Assembly (NCBI RefSeq): GCF_051962475.1
Contig: NZ_JBQCCF010000034.1
Span: forward strand, 62,001 to 126,000
Origin: Dyella_A sp051962475
Lineage (GTDB): Bacteria; Pseudomonadota; Gammaproteobacteria; Xanthomonadales; Rhodanobacteraceae
Reading direction: 5' to 3'
DNA length: 64,000 nucleotides
The notes under the pieces are model-generated. The model saw only the letters and a program-made list of their open reading frames with translations, was not told the origin of the DNA and searched no databases. Positions 17,325-25,297 of this stretch are shown here, in pieces (the stretch's first letter is position 1; each line of letters starts with the position of its first letter). A program made the translations under genes and the position numbers.

Positions 17325-17526
17325 GGGCATACCCATGGCATGCAGCCGATGCCACTGGTCAAAGGCCAGAGACTGCCGCCAACCGGCAAGGCGTTCACCG
17401 TGCCGATGACCGCGATCGGTCGCTGGGAGCACGGGGTGTTGATCGAGGAGCGGTTGTTTTGGGCCAACCAGGCTGACATGCAGCAGATCGGGCTGGCGCA
17501 GTCACTGGATTTGATCGGCGCGCTTT
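17325..17526 (+). pseudogene. C-terminal fragment of a SnoaL-like ester cyclase / NTF2-fold gene
   Basis: The plus-strand frame encodes PPTGKAFTVPM, AIGRWEHGVLIEE and LFWANQADMQQIGLAQ, which match the C-terminal end of SnoaL-like ester cyclases (normally about 130-150 residues). In this frame a stop at 17310-17312 lies just before the fragment, so the N-terminal two thirds are missing; the original stop is also lost and the frame runs on antisense into dapE. No ribosome site is evident. It is best read as a decayed remnant left beside dapE by deletion or rearrangement. Recognition rests on remembered motifs, not a search. Confidence 0.65.
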
Positions 17527-17528
17527 AC

Positions 17529-18668
17529 TCAGCCGTGCGCCAACAGCCGCACGCAGATCGCTTCGTAGAGCGCGGGCAGGCGCTGCAGGTCGGCTACCGC
17601 CACACACTCATCCACCTGATGGATGGTCGCATTGACCGGCCCCAGCTCCACCACCTCGGCGCCCAGCGGCGCGATGAAGCGACCGTCGGAGGTGCCGCCG
17701 CCGGTGCTCTGCACAGGCGTTTCCCCGACCAGTTCGCGGCACACGCCCACCACCACCTCGCGCAGGCGGCCGCCCGGCGGGGTGAGGAAGGGCTCGCCGG
17801 AGAGGTTCCAGTCCAGCGCGTAATCCAGATCGTGGCGGGAGAGGATCGCTTCGGTGCGCGCCTTCAGATCGTCCGCCGTGCTGGCGGTGCTGTAACGGAA
17901 GTTGAACAGCGCCGTGAGCGCGCCGGGAATCACGTTGGTGGCACCGGTGCCCGCGTTGAGGTTGGAGACCTGAAACGAGGTCGGCGGGAAATCGCCATTG
18001 CCCTCGTCCCAGCGCTCGGCGGCCAGTTCGGCCAGTGCGGGGGCGAAGGCGTGGATCGGGTTCTTCGCCTTGTCCGGGTAGGCCACGTGACCCTGCACCC
18101 CGCGCACGGTGAGCGTGCCGCTGAGCGAGCCGCGCCGACCGACGCGGATCAGATCGCCCAGGCGTGCGGTGGACGAGGGCTCGCCCACCACGCACCAGTC
18201 GATACGTTCGTGATCGGCGCGGAAACCGCTGGCGACGCGACGCACGCCATCGAGGTTGGTCGGCCCTTCCTCATCGCTGGTCAGCAGCAGGCCGACACGG
18301 CCGCCGTGATCCGGATGCGCTGCGACGAAGGCCTCCAGCGCCACCACCATCGCCGCCACCGAGCCCTTCATGTCCGCCGCGCCGCGGCCGTACAGCACGC
18401 CGTCGACCACGGTGGGCATGAACGGATCGAAGCGCCATGCATCCGCCGGCCCGGTCGGCACCACGTCGGTGTGGCCGAGGAAAGCCAGCGTGGCGCCGCC
18501 ATCGCCATGCGTCGCCCACAGGTTGTCGACCTCGCCGTAGCGCAAATGGCGCACGCGAAAACCCGCTCGCATCAGGCGCGCGGCGATGGCCGCCTGGCAG
18601 CCGGCGTCGTCAGGCGTCACCGAGGCGCGGCGGATCAGTTCGCAGGTGAGATCCAATACGTCGCTCAT
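17529..18668 (-). CDS. dapE: Succinyl-diaminopimelate desuccinylase
   Basis: A 379-residue M20-family zinc amidohydrolase that converts N-succinyl-LL-2,6-diaminopimelate to LL-diaminopimelate and succinate, a late step of lysine and peptidoglycan precursor synthesis. Metal and catalytic residues are visible: His66 and Asp68 in GHTDVV, Asp99 in GAADMKG, and Glu133/Glu134 in SDEEGP. Length and motifs fit DapE (about 375 residues) rather than ArgE. It is the last gene of the dapD - ArsC-like - ArsC-like - dapE unit, overlapping the previous stop by 4 nt (ATGA). Confidence 0.95.
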   Translation of the reverse strand: MSDVLDLTCELIRRASVTPDDAGCQAAIAARLMRAGFRVRHLRYGEVDNLWATHGDGGATLAFLGHTDVVPTGPADAWRFDPFMPTVVDGVLYGRGAADMKGSVAAMVVALEAFVAAHPDHGGRVGLLLTSDEEGPTNLDGVRRVASGFRADHERIDWCVVGEPSSTARLGDLIRVGRRGSLSGTLTVRGVQGHVAYPDKAKNPIHAFAPALAELAAERWDEGNGDFPPTSFQVSNLNAGTGATNVIPGALTALFNFRYSTASTADDLKARTEAILSRHDLDYALDWNLSGEPFLTPPGGRLREVVVGVCRELVGETPVQSTGGGTSDGRFIAPLGAEVVELGPVNATIHQVDECVAVADLQRLPALYEAICVRLLAHG

Positions 18669-19045
18669 GCGCTTGTCCTGGCGGTCTTGCCGAACCGTTT
18701 TTCGTAGCTGCCGCCGGTGAAGCCCGCGACGACGCGGCCGTCCGCCAGCACCGCCAGCGGCTGGCGCAGCACGCCCGGATGCTCGCGGATCAGCAGCGTC
18801 CATTCCGGATCGCTCTCCGGGTTGCGCCGCTGTGGCAGCAAGTTCTTCCAGGCCTTGCCGCCGCGATCGGCCAGCGCGTCCCAACCGCCGGCCGCCCGCG
18901 CCCAGGCCTTCAGCGCTTCGGGCGCGGGGCGCTCGCGCTGGGTATCGACGAAGCGGTACGCGTGGCCAAAACGGTCCAGCCACGCGCAGGCCTTGCGGCA
19001 CGCATCGGTGCCGGCCAGTCCGTAGAGCACGGCGGCTTCAGCCAC
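18665..19045 (-). CDS. ArsC/Spx-like protein with decayed CxxC (second paralog)
   Basis: A 126-residue thioredoxin-fold protein of the ArsC/Spx/YffB family. Alignment with its upstream neighbour places Thr13 where the first Cys of the CxxC should be, leaving Cys16 (DACRKA) and an extra Cys20. The R-P loop that normally precedes the conserved proline reads RQP. It is therefore unlikely to be a normal thiol reductase. It overlaps the neighbouring paralog by 8 nt and dapE by 4 nt. In E. coli a single ArsC-like gene (yffB) sits beside dapE, so the neighbourhood is conserved but the duplication is notable. Confidence 0.82.
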   Translation of the reverse strand: MAEAAVLYGLAGTDACRKACAWLDRFGHAYRFVDTQRERPAPEALKAWARAAGGWDALADRGGKAWKNLLPQRRNPESDPEWTLLIREHPGVLRQPLAVLADGRVVAGFTGGSYEKRFGKTARTSA

Positions 19046-19388
19046 CGAACAGCTCCTTGAACTTCTTCTCGGTGAAACCGACGCTCACCGCGCCGTCCTT
19101 CACCACCACCGGACGCTTGACCAGCGCGGGGTATTCCTTGATCAGTGCGAGCCATTCGGCATCGGTGGAGGCGGCCTTTTGCTGCTCGGTGAGATCACGC
19201 CAGGTGTAGCTGGCGCGGTTCACCAGTTTCTCCCAGGTCAGCTCCTTGGCCCACGCCTTCAGCGCGGCCGGGGCGATCGGGTGTTCGCGGTAGTCGGTGA
19301 AGCTGTGCTTGACCTTGTGCGCATCCAGCCAGGCGCGCGCCTTGTCGCAGGTGCTGCACTTGGTCAGGCCATACAGTTCGACGCTCAT
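19038..19388 (-). CDS. ArsC/Spx-like (YffB-type) reductase family protein
   Basis: A 116-residue protein close to E. coli YffB, a thioredoxin-fold ArsC-family member of uncertain role, possibly a glutathione-dependent thiol reductase. It has an intact CxxC (Cys11 and Cys14 in KCSTCDKARAWLD) and the family loop KRPVVV. It begins inside the dapD stop (ATGA overlap) and overlaps the next paralog by 8 nt, so it is translated within the dap operon. It lacks evidence of an arsenic context: no ars regulator or pump is near. Confidence 0.87.
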   Translation of the reverse strand: MSVELYGLTKCSTCDKARAWLDAHKVKHSFTDYREHPIAPAALKAWAKELTWEKLVNRASYTWRDLTEQQKAASTDAEWLALIKEYPALVKRPVVVKDGAVSVGFTEKKFKELFGG

Positions 19389-20212
19389 TCGAAGCTCCTC
19401 AGCAGGTCGTTGATGCCAGTCTTGGACCGGGTCTTCTCGTCCACCTGCTTGACGATCACCGCCGCGTAGAGGCTGTGCGATCCGTCCTTGGCAGGCAGGC
19501 TCCCTGATACGATCACGCTGCCCGCTGGGATGCGGCCGTAGCTGATTTCGCCGGTGGCGCGGTTGTAGATGCGGGTGCTCTGGCCGAGGAACACGCCCAT
19601 GCCGATGACGCTGCCCTTCTCCACCACCACGCCCTCGACCACCTCCGAGCGCGCGCCGATGAAGCAGTCGTCCTCGATGATGGTGGGGTTGGCCTGCAGC
19701 GGCTCCAGCACGCCGCCGATGCCGACGCCGCCGGACAGGTGCACGCGCGCGCCGATCTGCGCGCAGGAGCCCACCGTGGCCCAGGTGTCGACCATGGTGC
19801 CGCTGCCCACGTGCGCGCCGATGTTGACGTAGCTGGGCATCAGCACCACGTCTTTCGCGATGTGCGCGCCGCGGCGCACCAGCGCGCCGGGCACCACCCG
19901 CGCACCGAGTTGCTGCAGCGAGGCGTCGTCGCCGTGGGCGAAGCGCAGCGGCACCTTGTCGAAGGCGCCGGCGGGGCCACCATCTACCACGCGGTTGTCG
20001 TTGATGCGGAAGTACAACAGCACCGCCTTCTTCACCCACTGGTGCACGGTCCAGCCGCCCTGGCCGTCCGGCTCGGCCACGCGCAGCTCGCCGCTTTCCA
20101 GCAGGTCGAGCACCTGGCCGACGGCCGGGCGCAGGTGGGTTTCGATCTCGCTCTGGGCGAGCGAGGCGCGACGCTCGAAGGCATCGTCGATGAGGGAGGC
20201 AAGCTGCTGCAT
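19385..20212 (-). CDS. dapD: 2,3,4,5-tetrahydropyridine-2,6-dicarboxylate N-succinyltransferase
   Basis: A 275-residue enzyme that adds succinate from succinyl-CoA to tetrahydrodipicolinate, giving N-succinyl-2-amino-6-ketopimelate for lysine and diaminopimelate. Residues about 110-240 show the hexapeptide repeats of a left-handed beta-helix (for example SYVNIGAHVGSGTMVDTWA and VGIGGVLEP), and the length equals E. coli DapD (274). ATG 20212 gives the family N-terminus (MQQLASLIDDAFERR). It is the first gene of the dap unit; the promoter should lie in the 117-bp gap upstream. Confidence 0.96.
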   Translation of the reverse strand: MQQLASLIDDAFERRASLAQSEIETHLRPAVGQVLDLLESGELRVAEPDGQGGWTVHQWVKKAVLLYFRINDNRVVDGGPAGAFDKVPLRFAHGDDASLQQLGARVVPGALVRRGAHIAKDVVLMPSYVNIGAHVGSGTMVDTWATVGSCAQIGARVHLSGGVGIGGVLEPLQANPTIIEDDCFIGARSEVVEGVVVEKGSVIGMGVFLGQSTRIYNRATGEISYGRIPAGSVIVSGSLPAKDGSHSLYAAVIVKQVDEKTRSKTGINDLLRSFE

Positions 20213-20329
20213 GGGCGGATACGGCCTGTGATCGGAGGTCGGGCCGCCAAGATTACTGCACTTAGCAGCGCGCACCCGACCGCGGGCCGAAGCGTGACGC
20301 CGAATGGCCGTCCAGACGTCCGCAGTCCA

Positions 20330-20908
20330 CTACAGCTGCATATAGCTGTAGCCGCGCCGGCCGTAGACCACCGCGTCGGTGAGTGCCGACAGCGTCACCG
20401 CGACATCCGGCGACACCGCGCTGTCGGCTACGCCCATGCCGGCCAGCGCCTGGCTGCACACCATCAGGTGCACGCCGGCGGCCTTCAGCGCGTGGAGGAT
20501 CTCCAGGTTGGGGTTGTCCACCTGGAAGTGCGCCCGATACGCCGCGTTGCCGAACACGGCCGGGGTCGCCTGGCGCTCGATCAACGCCACGATGTGCACG
20601 TGGCTGGCGGGCACCTTGGCGTAGGCCATCAGGTTGACCAGTCGCGCCAGGCGATCGAGCGATTCGAGCGGCTTGGCGTGGTCCGGGTTGCCGCTGACCA
20701 CGTCGACGAACACCTTGTAGTCGGCCTTGGGATCGGGCTGCTCGGGCAGGTCTGGCCGCGGGTGCACCGCACCGAACTTGGGAATCAGCGGATAGACCCA
20801 GCTCGTTGTCGGCTTGGCGGCAGGCTCGGCCGCGAAGGCCGACCCGATGAGCGCGCCCCACAGGCACAGGCCCGCCGCAGCCAGCGCAACGATGCGTTTG
20901 ATCGACAT
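20330..20908 (-). CDS. Periplasmic DsrE-family protein
   Basis: A 192-residue protein with a signal peptide (cleavage after AFA near residue 26) and a DsrE-like domain. The domain shows alternating strands and helices ending in LMVCSQAL with the single conserved Cys; the C-terminal GRRGYSYMQL is typical of exported DsrE proteins. Cytoplasmic relatives relay sulfur, but secreted members have no settled role and may bind thiols or metals in the periplasm. No sulfur oxidation genes are nearby. It lies alone on the minus strand between dapD and a repeat region. Confidence 0.82.
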   Translation of the reverse strand: MSIKRIVALAAAGLCLWGALIGSAFAAEPAAKPTTSWVYPLIPKFGAVHPRPDLPEQPDPKADYKVFVDVVSGNPDHAKPLESLDRLARLVNLMAYAKVPASHVHIVALIERQATPAVFGNAAYRAHFQVDNPNLEILHALKAAGVHLMVCSQALAGMGVADSAVSPDVAVTLSALTDAVVYGRRGYSYMQL

Positions 20909-20964
20909 GACACTCCCCGAACCGGGCCGCCCATTGCGGCGGGCCGACGATACTCCGCCCCAAG

Positions 20965-21338
20965 CATCCTCGCTTCGCTCCCTCTCCCCTGAACGGCTTC
21001 ATCGCTTGGGGGAGAGGGCTGGGGTGAGGGGGGCTTCTGCCGACACCGCAACACCCGGATGCCTGCGACATCCGAGCCCCCTCACCCAACCCTCTCCCCC
21101 GAGCAAGCTCAGGGGAGAGGGCTAAAGCGGGAAGCGCGACGCGGCCCCGGCATCCGCGCTTCGCTCCCTCTCCCCTGAACGGCTTCATCGTTCGGGGGAG
21201 AGGGCTGGGGTGAGGGGGCGCTTCTGGCGAACACCGCAACACCCGGATGCCTGCGACATCCGAGCCTGCTCACTCAACCCTCTCCCACGAGCAAGCTCAG
21301 GGGAGAGGGCTAAAGCGGGAAGCGCGATGCGACCCCGG
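20965..21338. repeat. Two tandem copies of a 186-bp unit made of REP-like hairpins
   Basis: Unit 1 (20965-21150) and unit 2 (21151-21338) are nearly identical. Each contains two inverted elements built from CCCTCTCCCC / GGGGAGAGGG arms, followed by CTGGGGTGAGGGG or its complement. The units fill the 468-bp gap between the DsrE gene and glnD; I see no gene there. The few differences between units suggest a recent duplication. Confidence 0.9.
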
Positions 21339-21376
21339 CAACTACGCCTCGCTTAAGACCACGTTCGAGCAGGCCC

Positions 21377-24019
21377 TCAAGCCTTGGCCGGCGCCAGTCG
21401 CTGCAGCAGCGCGCTGCGCAGGTGCTCCTGCAGTTCGGCCGACAAGGGGGCATCGTGGCGATCGGTGAGCTGGAAGAAATCCTCCACCCGCTCGCCGAAG
21501 GTGGCGATGCGCGCGTCCTGCACGCGCACGCCGACCTCCAGCAGCACCTGCGCCACGGCCGCCAGCAATCCGGGGCGATCGGTGCAAACCAGGGCCATCT
21601 GGGTGCGTCCGTCGATCGCGCTGAAGGCGATGCGCGGCGGCATCTGGAAATGCTTCAGGTGCCGCGACAGCCCGCGGCGCGTCGGCTGCACCGGCTTGGC
21701 CTCGGCCAGCGCGCGCAGCAGGCGCTGGCGCAGTTCATCCGAGCGCGTGGCGTTGGCGGGCATCTGGGTGTCCGCCTCCAGCAGCAGGAAGGTATCCATC
21801 GCCAGCCCGCTGGGCGAGCTGAGCACGCGCGCCTCCATCACCGAGAAGTGCATGCGGTCGAGCATCGCGGTGACGCTGGCGAACAGGCCGTCGCGGTCCG
21901 GCGCGTAGACGAACAGCTCGGTGCTGCCGCGAATCGAGAACGGATGCACCTCCACCAGCGGCAGCGTGCCGGCGGCGCGCAGGATCGCCGCGGTCTGCCA
22001 GGCGACCTGCTCGGGGCGGTGGCGCAGGAAGCTGCGCTCGGGGAAATCCGTCCACACCTGCTCGACCTGCGCCTGCGCGAAGCCTTCCGCTTCCAGCAGC
22101 GCCATGGCGTAGGTGCGGCATTCGGCGATGCTCGCGCCGGCGTCGCGCGGCAGCGCGGCCTCGCTGCGCAGCGCGTAGCGGGTGGCGGTGTAGAGGTCGG
22201 CCAGCAGGCGGTCCTTCCAGGCGTTCCACAGCCGCGGGCTGGTGCCGATGATGTCGGCGATGGTGAGCAGGTACAGGCGATCCAGCCGCAGGCGGTCGTC
22301 CACCGCCTCGGCGAATCGCGTCACTACGTCCGGATCGGTGATGTCCTGACGCTGAGCAGTGGTGCTCATCAAGAGGTGCCAGCGCACCAGCCAGGCCACC
22401 GTCTCCACCCCCTCGGGCGAAATGCCCAGCCGCGTGCAGAACACCCGTGCATCCTCCTCACCCAGCACCGAATGATCGCCACCGCGGCCCTTGGCGATAT
22501 CGTGGAACAAGCCGGCCAGCAGCATCAGCTCAGGCTTGTCCAGCGAGGCCCAGATCTGGCAGCCGAGCGGGAACTCCTTCGCCGCTGCCGGATCGGCGAA
22601 GCGCGCCAGATTGCGCAGCACCCGTAGCGTGTGTTCGTCCACGGTGTAGACATGGAACAGGTCGTACTGCATGCGCCCGAACACCTTGCCGAACGCGGGC
22701 AGGATCGCCGCCAGCAGGCCGTGGCGGTTCATCCGCCACAGGGCATCCACCGCCGGTGCGCCGCGCTGTAACAGCTTCAGGAACGCAGCCAGCGCGGCGG
22801 GATCGTCGGCCAGCGCGGTGCCGTGCGTCGCGGTGGCCTGATGGATGCGGCGCATGGTTTCGGCGCTGAAGCCGATCAGCTCGGGATGATCCAGCCGGGC
22901 CAGGAAGATCTCCACTAGCGCCGCCGGCCGGGTCATGAACAGCTCCGGATCGCTGGCGGCGATGCGCCGGCCGTGCTGCACGAAGCCGTCGCCGATCGGC
23001 GTCATCGGCCCGTCCGGCTCGAGCATTTCCTCAAAGCGCTCGACGATCTGCACACCCAGCCGCTCGACCTGACTGGCCGCGCGGTAATAGCCCTGCATGA
23101 ACTGCTCCACGCCGAGGTTCTTCTCGTGCTGGTCGACGAAGCCCAGTCGGGCGGCAAGCCCACGCTGGAAGTCGAACAGCAGCCGCTCTTCCGGCCGCCC
23201 CGCTTCCAGATGCAGGGCGAAGCGGTAGCGGCGCAGCGTGGCTTCGGCCTCGGCCAGCGTGGCGCGTTCGGCCGGATCGAGCAGCCCCTCGGCGACCATC
23301 GCGTCGAAGCCGTCGGCATGTGCCAGGCGCAGGCCCAGCCAGCGCAGCGAATCGAGCGTGCGCAGGCCGCCGGGGCCGTCCTTGAGGTTGGGTTCGAGGT
23401 TGTAGGCGGTGTCGTCGAAGCGGGCGTGACGGGCGTTGCGCTCGGCCAGCCGTGCGCCGAGATAGGCACGCGGCGGCCACAGCGAGGGATCGTCGACGAT
23501 GCCGCGCAGCACCGCGTCCAGCGCCGGATCGCCGGCCAGCCGGCGTGCGTCGAGCAGGCTGGTGAACACGCTGGCCTCTTCGGCCGCCAGCGCCTTGCAC
23601 TGCGCCGGCTCGCGCACCGCGTGGCCAACCTTCAGGCCGATGTCCCACAGCGTGGCGAAGCATTGCTCCAGCGCGCGGCGCAGCGCCGGCTCGTCGCGCG
23701 TGGTGAGTACCAGCAGGTCGACATCCGAATACGGAAACAGCAGGCCACGGCCGAAGCCGCCGACGGCGAACAGCGCGGTATCCACCACGTCACCCAGGCA
23801 GGCGTTCCACACGTGCACCACGATGCGCGCCACCGATTCGCCGCGGCGGGTGGCCAGGGCGGAGGCATCGGCGCCATCGCGGAAGGCCGTGGCCAGCGCG
23901 CGGTCCATGTCGCCCAGCAACTGACGCAACGCCTTGCGCGCCTCGGTCGAGACGCCCGACCGCGGTACGGCGACGGGCAGGCGCGGCAGCGGCGGCAACG
24001 GGACGGAGGCGGTGGTCAT
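21377..24019 (-). CDS. glnD: [Protein-PII] uridylyltransferase/uridylyl-removing enzyme
   Basis: An 880-residue bifunctional nitrogen sensor. It uridylylates PII proteins when glutamine is low and removes UMP when glutamine is high. The N-terminal nucleotidyltransferase domain has GGFGRG (residues 87-92) and the metal-binding DVD (Asp99, Asp101). A central HD hydrolase domain is shown by GLFHDIAKGRGGDHS, and two ACT domains near the C-terminus (starting around FVYAPDRDGLFASV and LVCTDRPGLLAAV) bind glutamine. The length matches E. coli GlnD (890). In many proteobacteria it lies next to map, as here, with a terminator between them. Confidence 0.96.
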   Translation of the reverse strand: MTTASVPLPPLPRLPVAVPRSGVSTEARKALRQLLGDMDRALATAFRDGADASALATRRGESVARIVVHVWNACLGDVVDTALFAVGGFGRGLLFPYSDVDLLVLTTRDEPALRRALEQCFATLWDIGLKVGHAVREPAQCKALAAEEASVFTSLLDARRLAGDPALDAVLRGIVDDPSLWPPRAYLGARLAERNARHARFDDTAYNLEPNLKDGPGGLRTLDSLRWLGLRLAHADGFDAMVAEGLLDPAERATLAEAEATLRRYRFALHLEAGRPEERLLFDFQRGLAARLGFVDQHEKNLGVEQFMQGYYRAASQVERLGVQIVERFEEMLEPDGPMTPIGDGFVQHGRRIAASDPELFMTRPAALVEIFLARLDHPELIGFSAETMRRIHQATATHGTALADDPAALAAFLKLLQRGAPAVDALWRMNRHGLLAAILPAFGKVFGRMQYDLFHVYTVDEHTLRVLRNLARFADPAAAKEFPLGCQIWASLDKPELMLLAGLFHDIAKGRGGDHSVLGEEDARVFCTRLGISPEGVETVAWLVRWHLLMSTTAQRQDITDPDVVTRFAEAVDDRLRLDRLYLLTIADIIGTSPRLWNAWKDRLLADLYTATRYALRSEAALPRDAGASIAECRTYAMALLEAEGFAQAQVEQVWTDFPERSFLRHRPEQVAWQTAAILRAAGTLPLVEVHPFSIRGSTELFVYAPDRDGLFASVTAMLDRMHFSVMEARVLSSPSGLAMDTFLLLEADTQMPANATRSDELRQRLLRALAEAKPVQPTRRGLSRHLKHFQMPPRIAFSAIDGRTQMALVCTDRPGLLAAVAQVLLEVGVRVQDARIATFGERVEDFFQLTDRHDAPLSAELQEHLRSALLQRLAPAKA

Positions 24020-24137
24020 GGAGAGGATGAGAGAGAGTGAACAGGGGGCGGGGATGAGTGTAGAGCCCGGGCACGCATGGTGCTGAGGCTTGGTGCGGCG
24101 GCACGGGCCAACCTCTCACCGCGGGCTGAGAGTCATC

Positions 24138-24183
24138 AAAAAAAGCAAAGGGCGCCGCGATCACCGGGCGCCCCTTTCTGCTT
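24138..24183 (-). terminator. Rho-independent terminator of map
   Basis: Reading the minus strand after the map stop, a GC-rich stem (GCAGAAAGGGGCGCC / GGCGCCCTTTGC, imperfect) is followed by a run of seven T. The position 30 bp after the map stop fits. Confidence 0.8.
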
Positions 24184-24211
24184 CTCACTCCTCTCCCCTC
24201 ACTCCTTGCCT

Positions 24212-24976
24212 TCAGGCATCCGGCCAGGGCGTGAGGATCTCGAAACCGTCGTCGGTCACCGCGATGGTGTGCTCCCACTGGGCGGAGAGCGAGTGATCCT
24301 TGGTGACCACGGTCCAGCCGTCGGGCAACTGCTTGGTGTGCGGCTTGCCGGCGTTGATCATCGGCTCGACGGTGAAGGTCATGCCCTTCTTCAGCTCGAT
24401 GCCGGTGCCGGGCTTGCCGTAGTGCAGGATCTGCGGCTCGTCGTGGTAGACCTTGCCGATGCCGTGGCCGCAGTACTCGCGTACCACGCTGAAACCCGCC
24501 GCCTCGGCGTGCTTCTGGATCGCCGAGCCGATGTCGCCCAGCGTGGCGCCCGGGCGCACCGCCTGAATGCCGCGCATCATCGCCTCATGCGTGGTGTCCA
24601 CCAGCCGCTTGGCCAGCACCGACGGAGTGCCGACGAAGTACATGCGGCTGGTGTCGCCGTGCCAGCCGTCCTTGATGACGGTGACGTCGAGATTGATGAT
24701 GTCGCCGTCCTTGAGCACCTTGCTCTCGGTCGGAATGCCGTGGCAGATCACGTGGTTGACCGAGGTGCACAGGGTCTTGGGGAAGCCGTGGTAGCCCACG
24801 TTGGCGGGGATCGCCTTCTGCACTTTCACGATGTGCTCGTAGGCGAGGCGATCCAGATCCTCGGTGGTGACACCGGGCTTGACGTGCTCTTTCAGCATCG
24901 CCAGCACTTCGGCGGCGAGCTGGCCGGCCACGCGCATGGCGGCCAGGTCTTCGGGACTTTTCAGGGTAATGGCCAT
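24212..24976 (-). CDS. map: Methionine aminopeptidase, type I
   Basis: A 254-residue cytoplasmic metalloprotease that removes the initiator Met from new proteins. The five metal ligands fall exactly at E. coli numbering: Asp97, Asp108, His171, Glu204 and Glu235. The Cys and His residues of CHGIP, near the active site, are also present. It is transcribed divergently from rpsB, a common arrangement that couples ribosome production and N-terminal maturation. ATG 24976 has a GGTGGA ribosome site and gives the family N-terminus (MAITLKSPED). Confidence 0.97.
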   Translation of the reverse strand: MAITLKSPEDLAAMRVAGQLAAEVLAMLKEHVKPGVTTEDLDRLAYEHIVKVQKAIPANVGYHGFPKTLCTSVNHVICHGIPTESKVLKDGDIINLDVTVIKDGWHGDTSRMYFVGTPSVLAKRLVDTTHEAMMRGIQAVRPGATLGDIGSAIQKHAEAAGFSVVREYCGHGIGKVYHDEPQILHYGKPGTGIELKKGMTFTVEPMINAGKPHTKQLPDGWTVVTKDHSLSAQWEHTIAVTDDGFEILTPWPDA

Positions 24977-25028
24977 GGTTCCACCCAGATGGCGGCGGCG
25001 GGCCGGGGGATCAACGTCCGCCGGCAAC

Positions 25029-25058
25029 TTGCCGCCTAACCGGCGCACCGGCTACAAT
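25029..25058 (+). promoter_or_regulatory. Candidate sigma70 promoter of rpsB-tsf
   Basis: TTGCCG at 25029-25034 and TACAAT at 25053-25058, 18 bp apart. Transcription from here would give a leader of about 230 nt before rpsB. Confidence 0.45.
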
Positions 25059-25167
25059 TCACGAGTTTTGCAGACCGTATGCGCCCATTTCGGGCGATCT
25101 CGGCTGCATAGCGAACGGGCATTGTAACCGCGCCGCGGAGCAAGCCCAACCAACGCCACACACGTAT

Positions 25168-25289
25168 CGGCACCGCCTTCGGGGTGCCGCGTCCGTTTCC
25201 GCCACTTATCAGGAAACGCCGCGGTCGAAGGTAAGGGATGCGTGGAGGTCCCAACCCCCAGGTTCCTTTTCGGAACCGACAATTCGGAG
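25168..25289 (+). promoter_or_regulatory. Structured rpsB leader with three hairpins
   Basis: Three short inverted repeats follow each other: CGGCACC/GGTGCCG (25168-25189), GTTTCC/GGAAAC (25195-25217) and GGTTCC/GGAACC (25261-25277). The last ends 8 bp before the CGGAG ribosome site. In E. coli, S2 represses rpsB-tsf through the leader, so these may form the equivalent element. Function is inferred. Confidence 0.5.
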
Positions 25290-25297
25290 TTACACCC

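Noticed and set aside
18665..19388. Arsenate reductase operon
   Set aside because: ArsC fold only. No ars regulator or efflux gene; neighbours are dap genes, matching the YffB-dapE arrangement.
20965..21338. CRISPR array
   Set aside because: Only two long imperfect units made of hairpins, without regular short repeats and unique spacers, and no cas genes.
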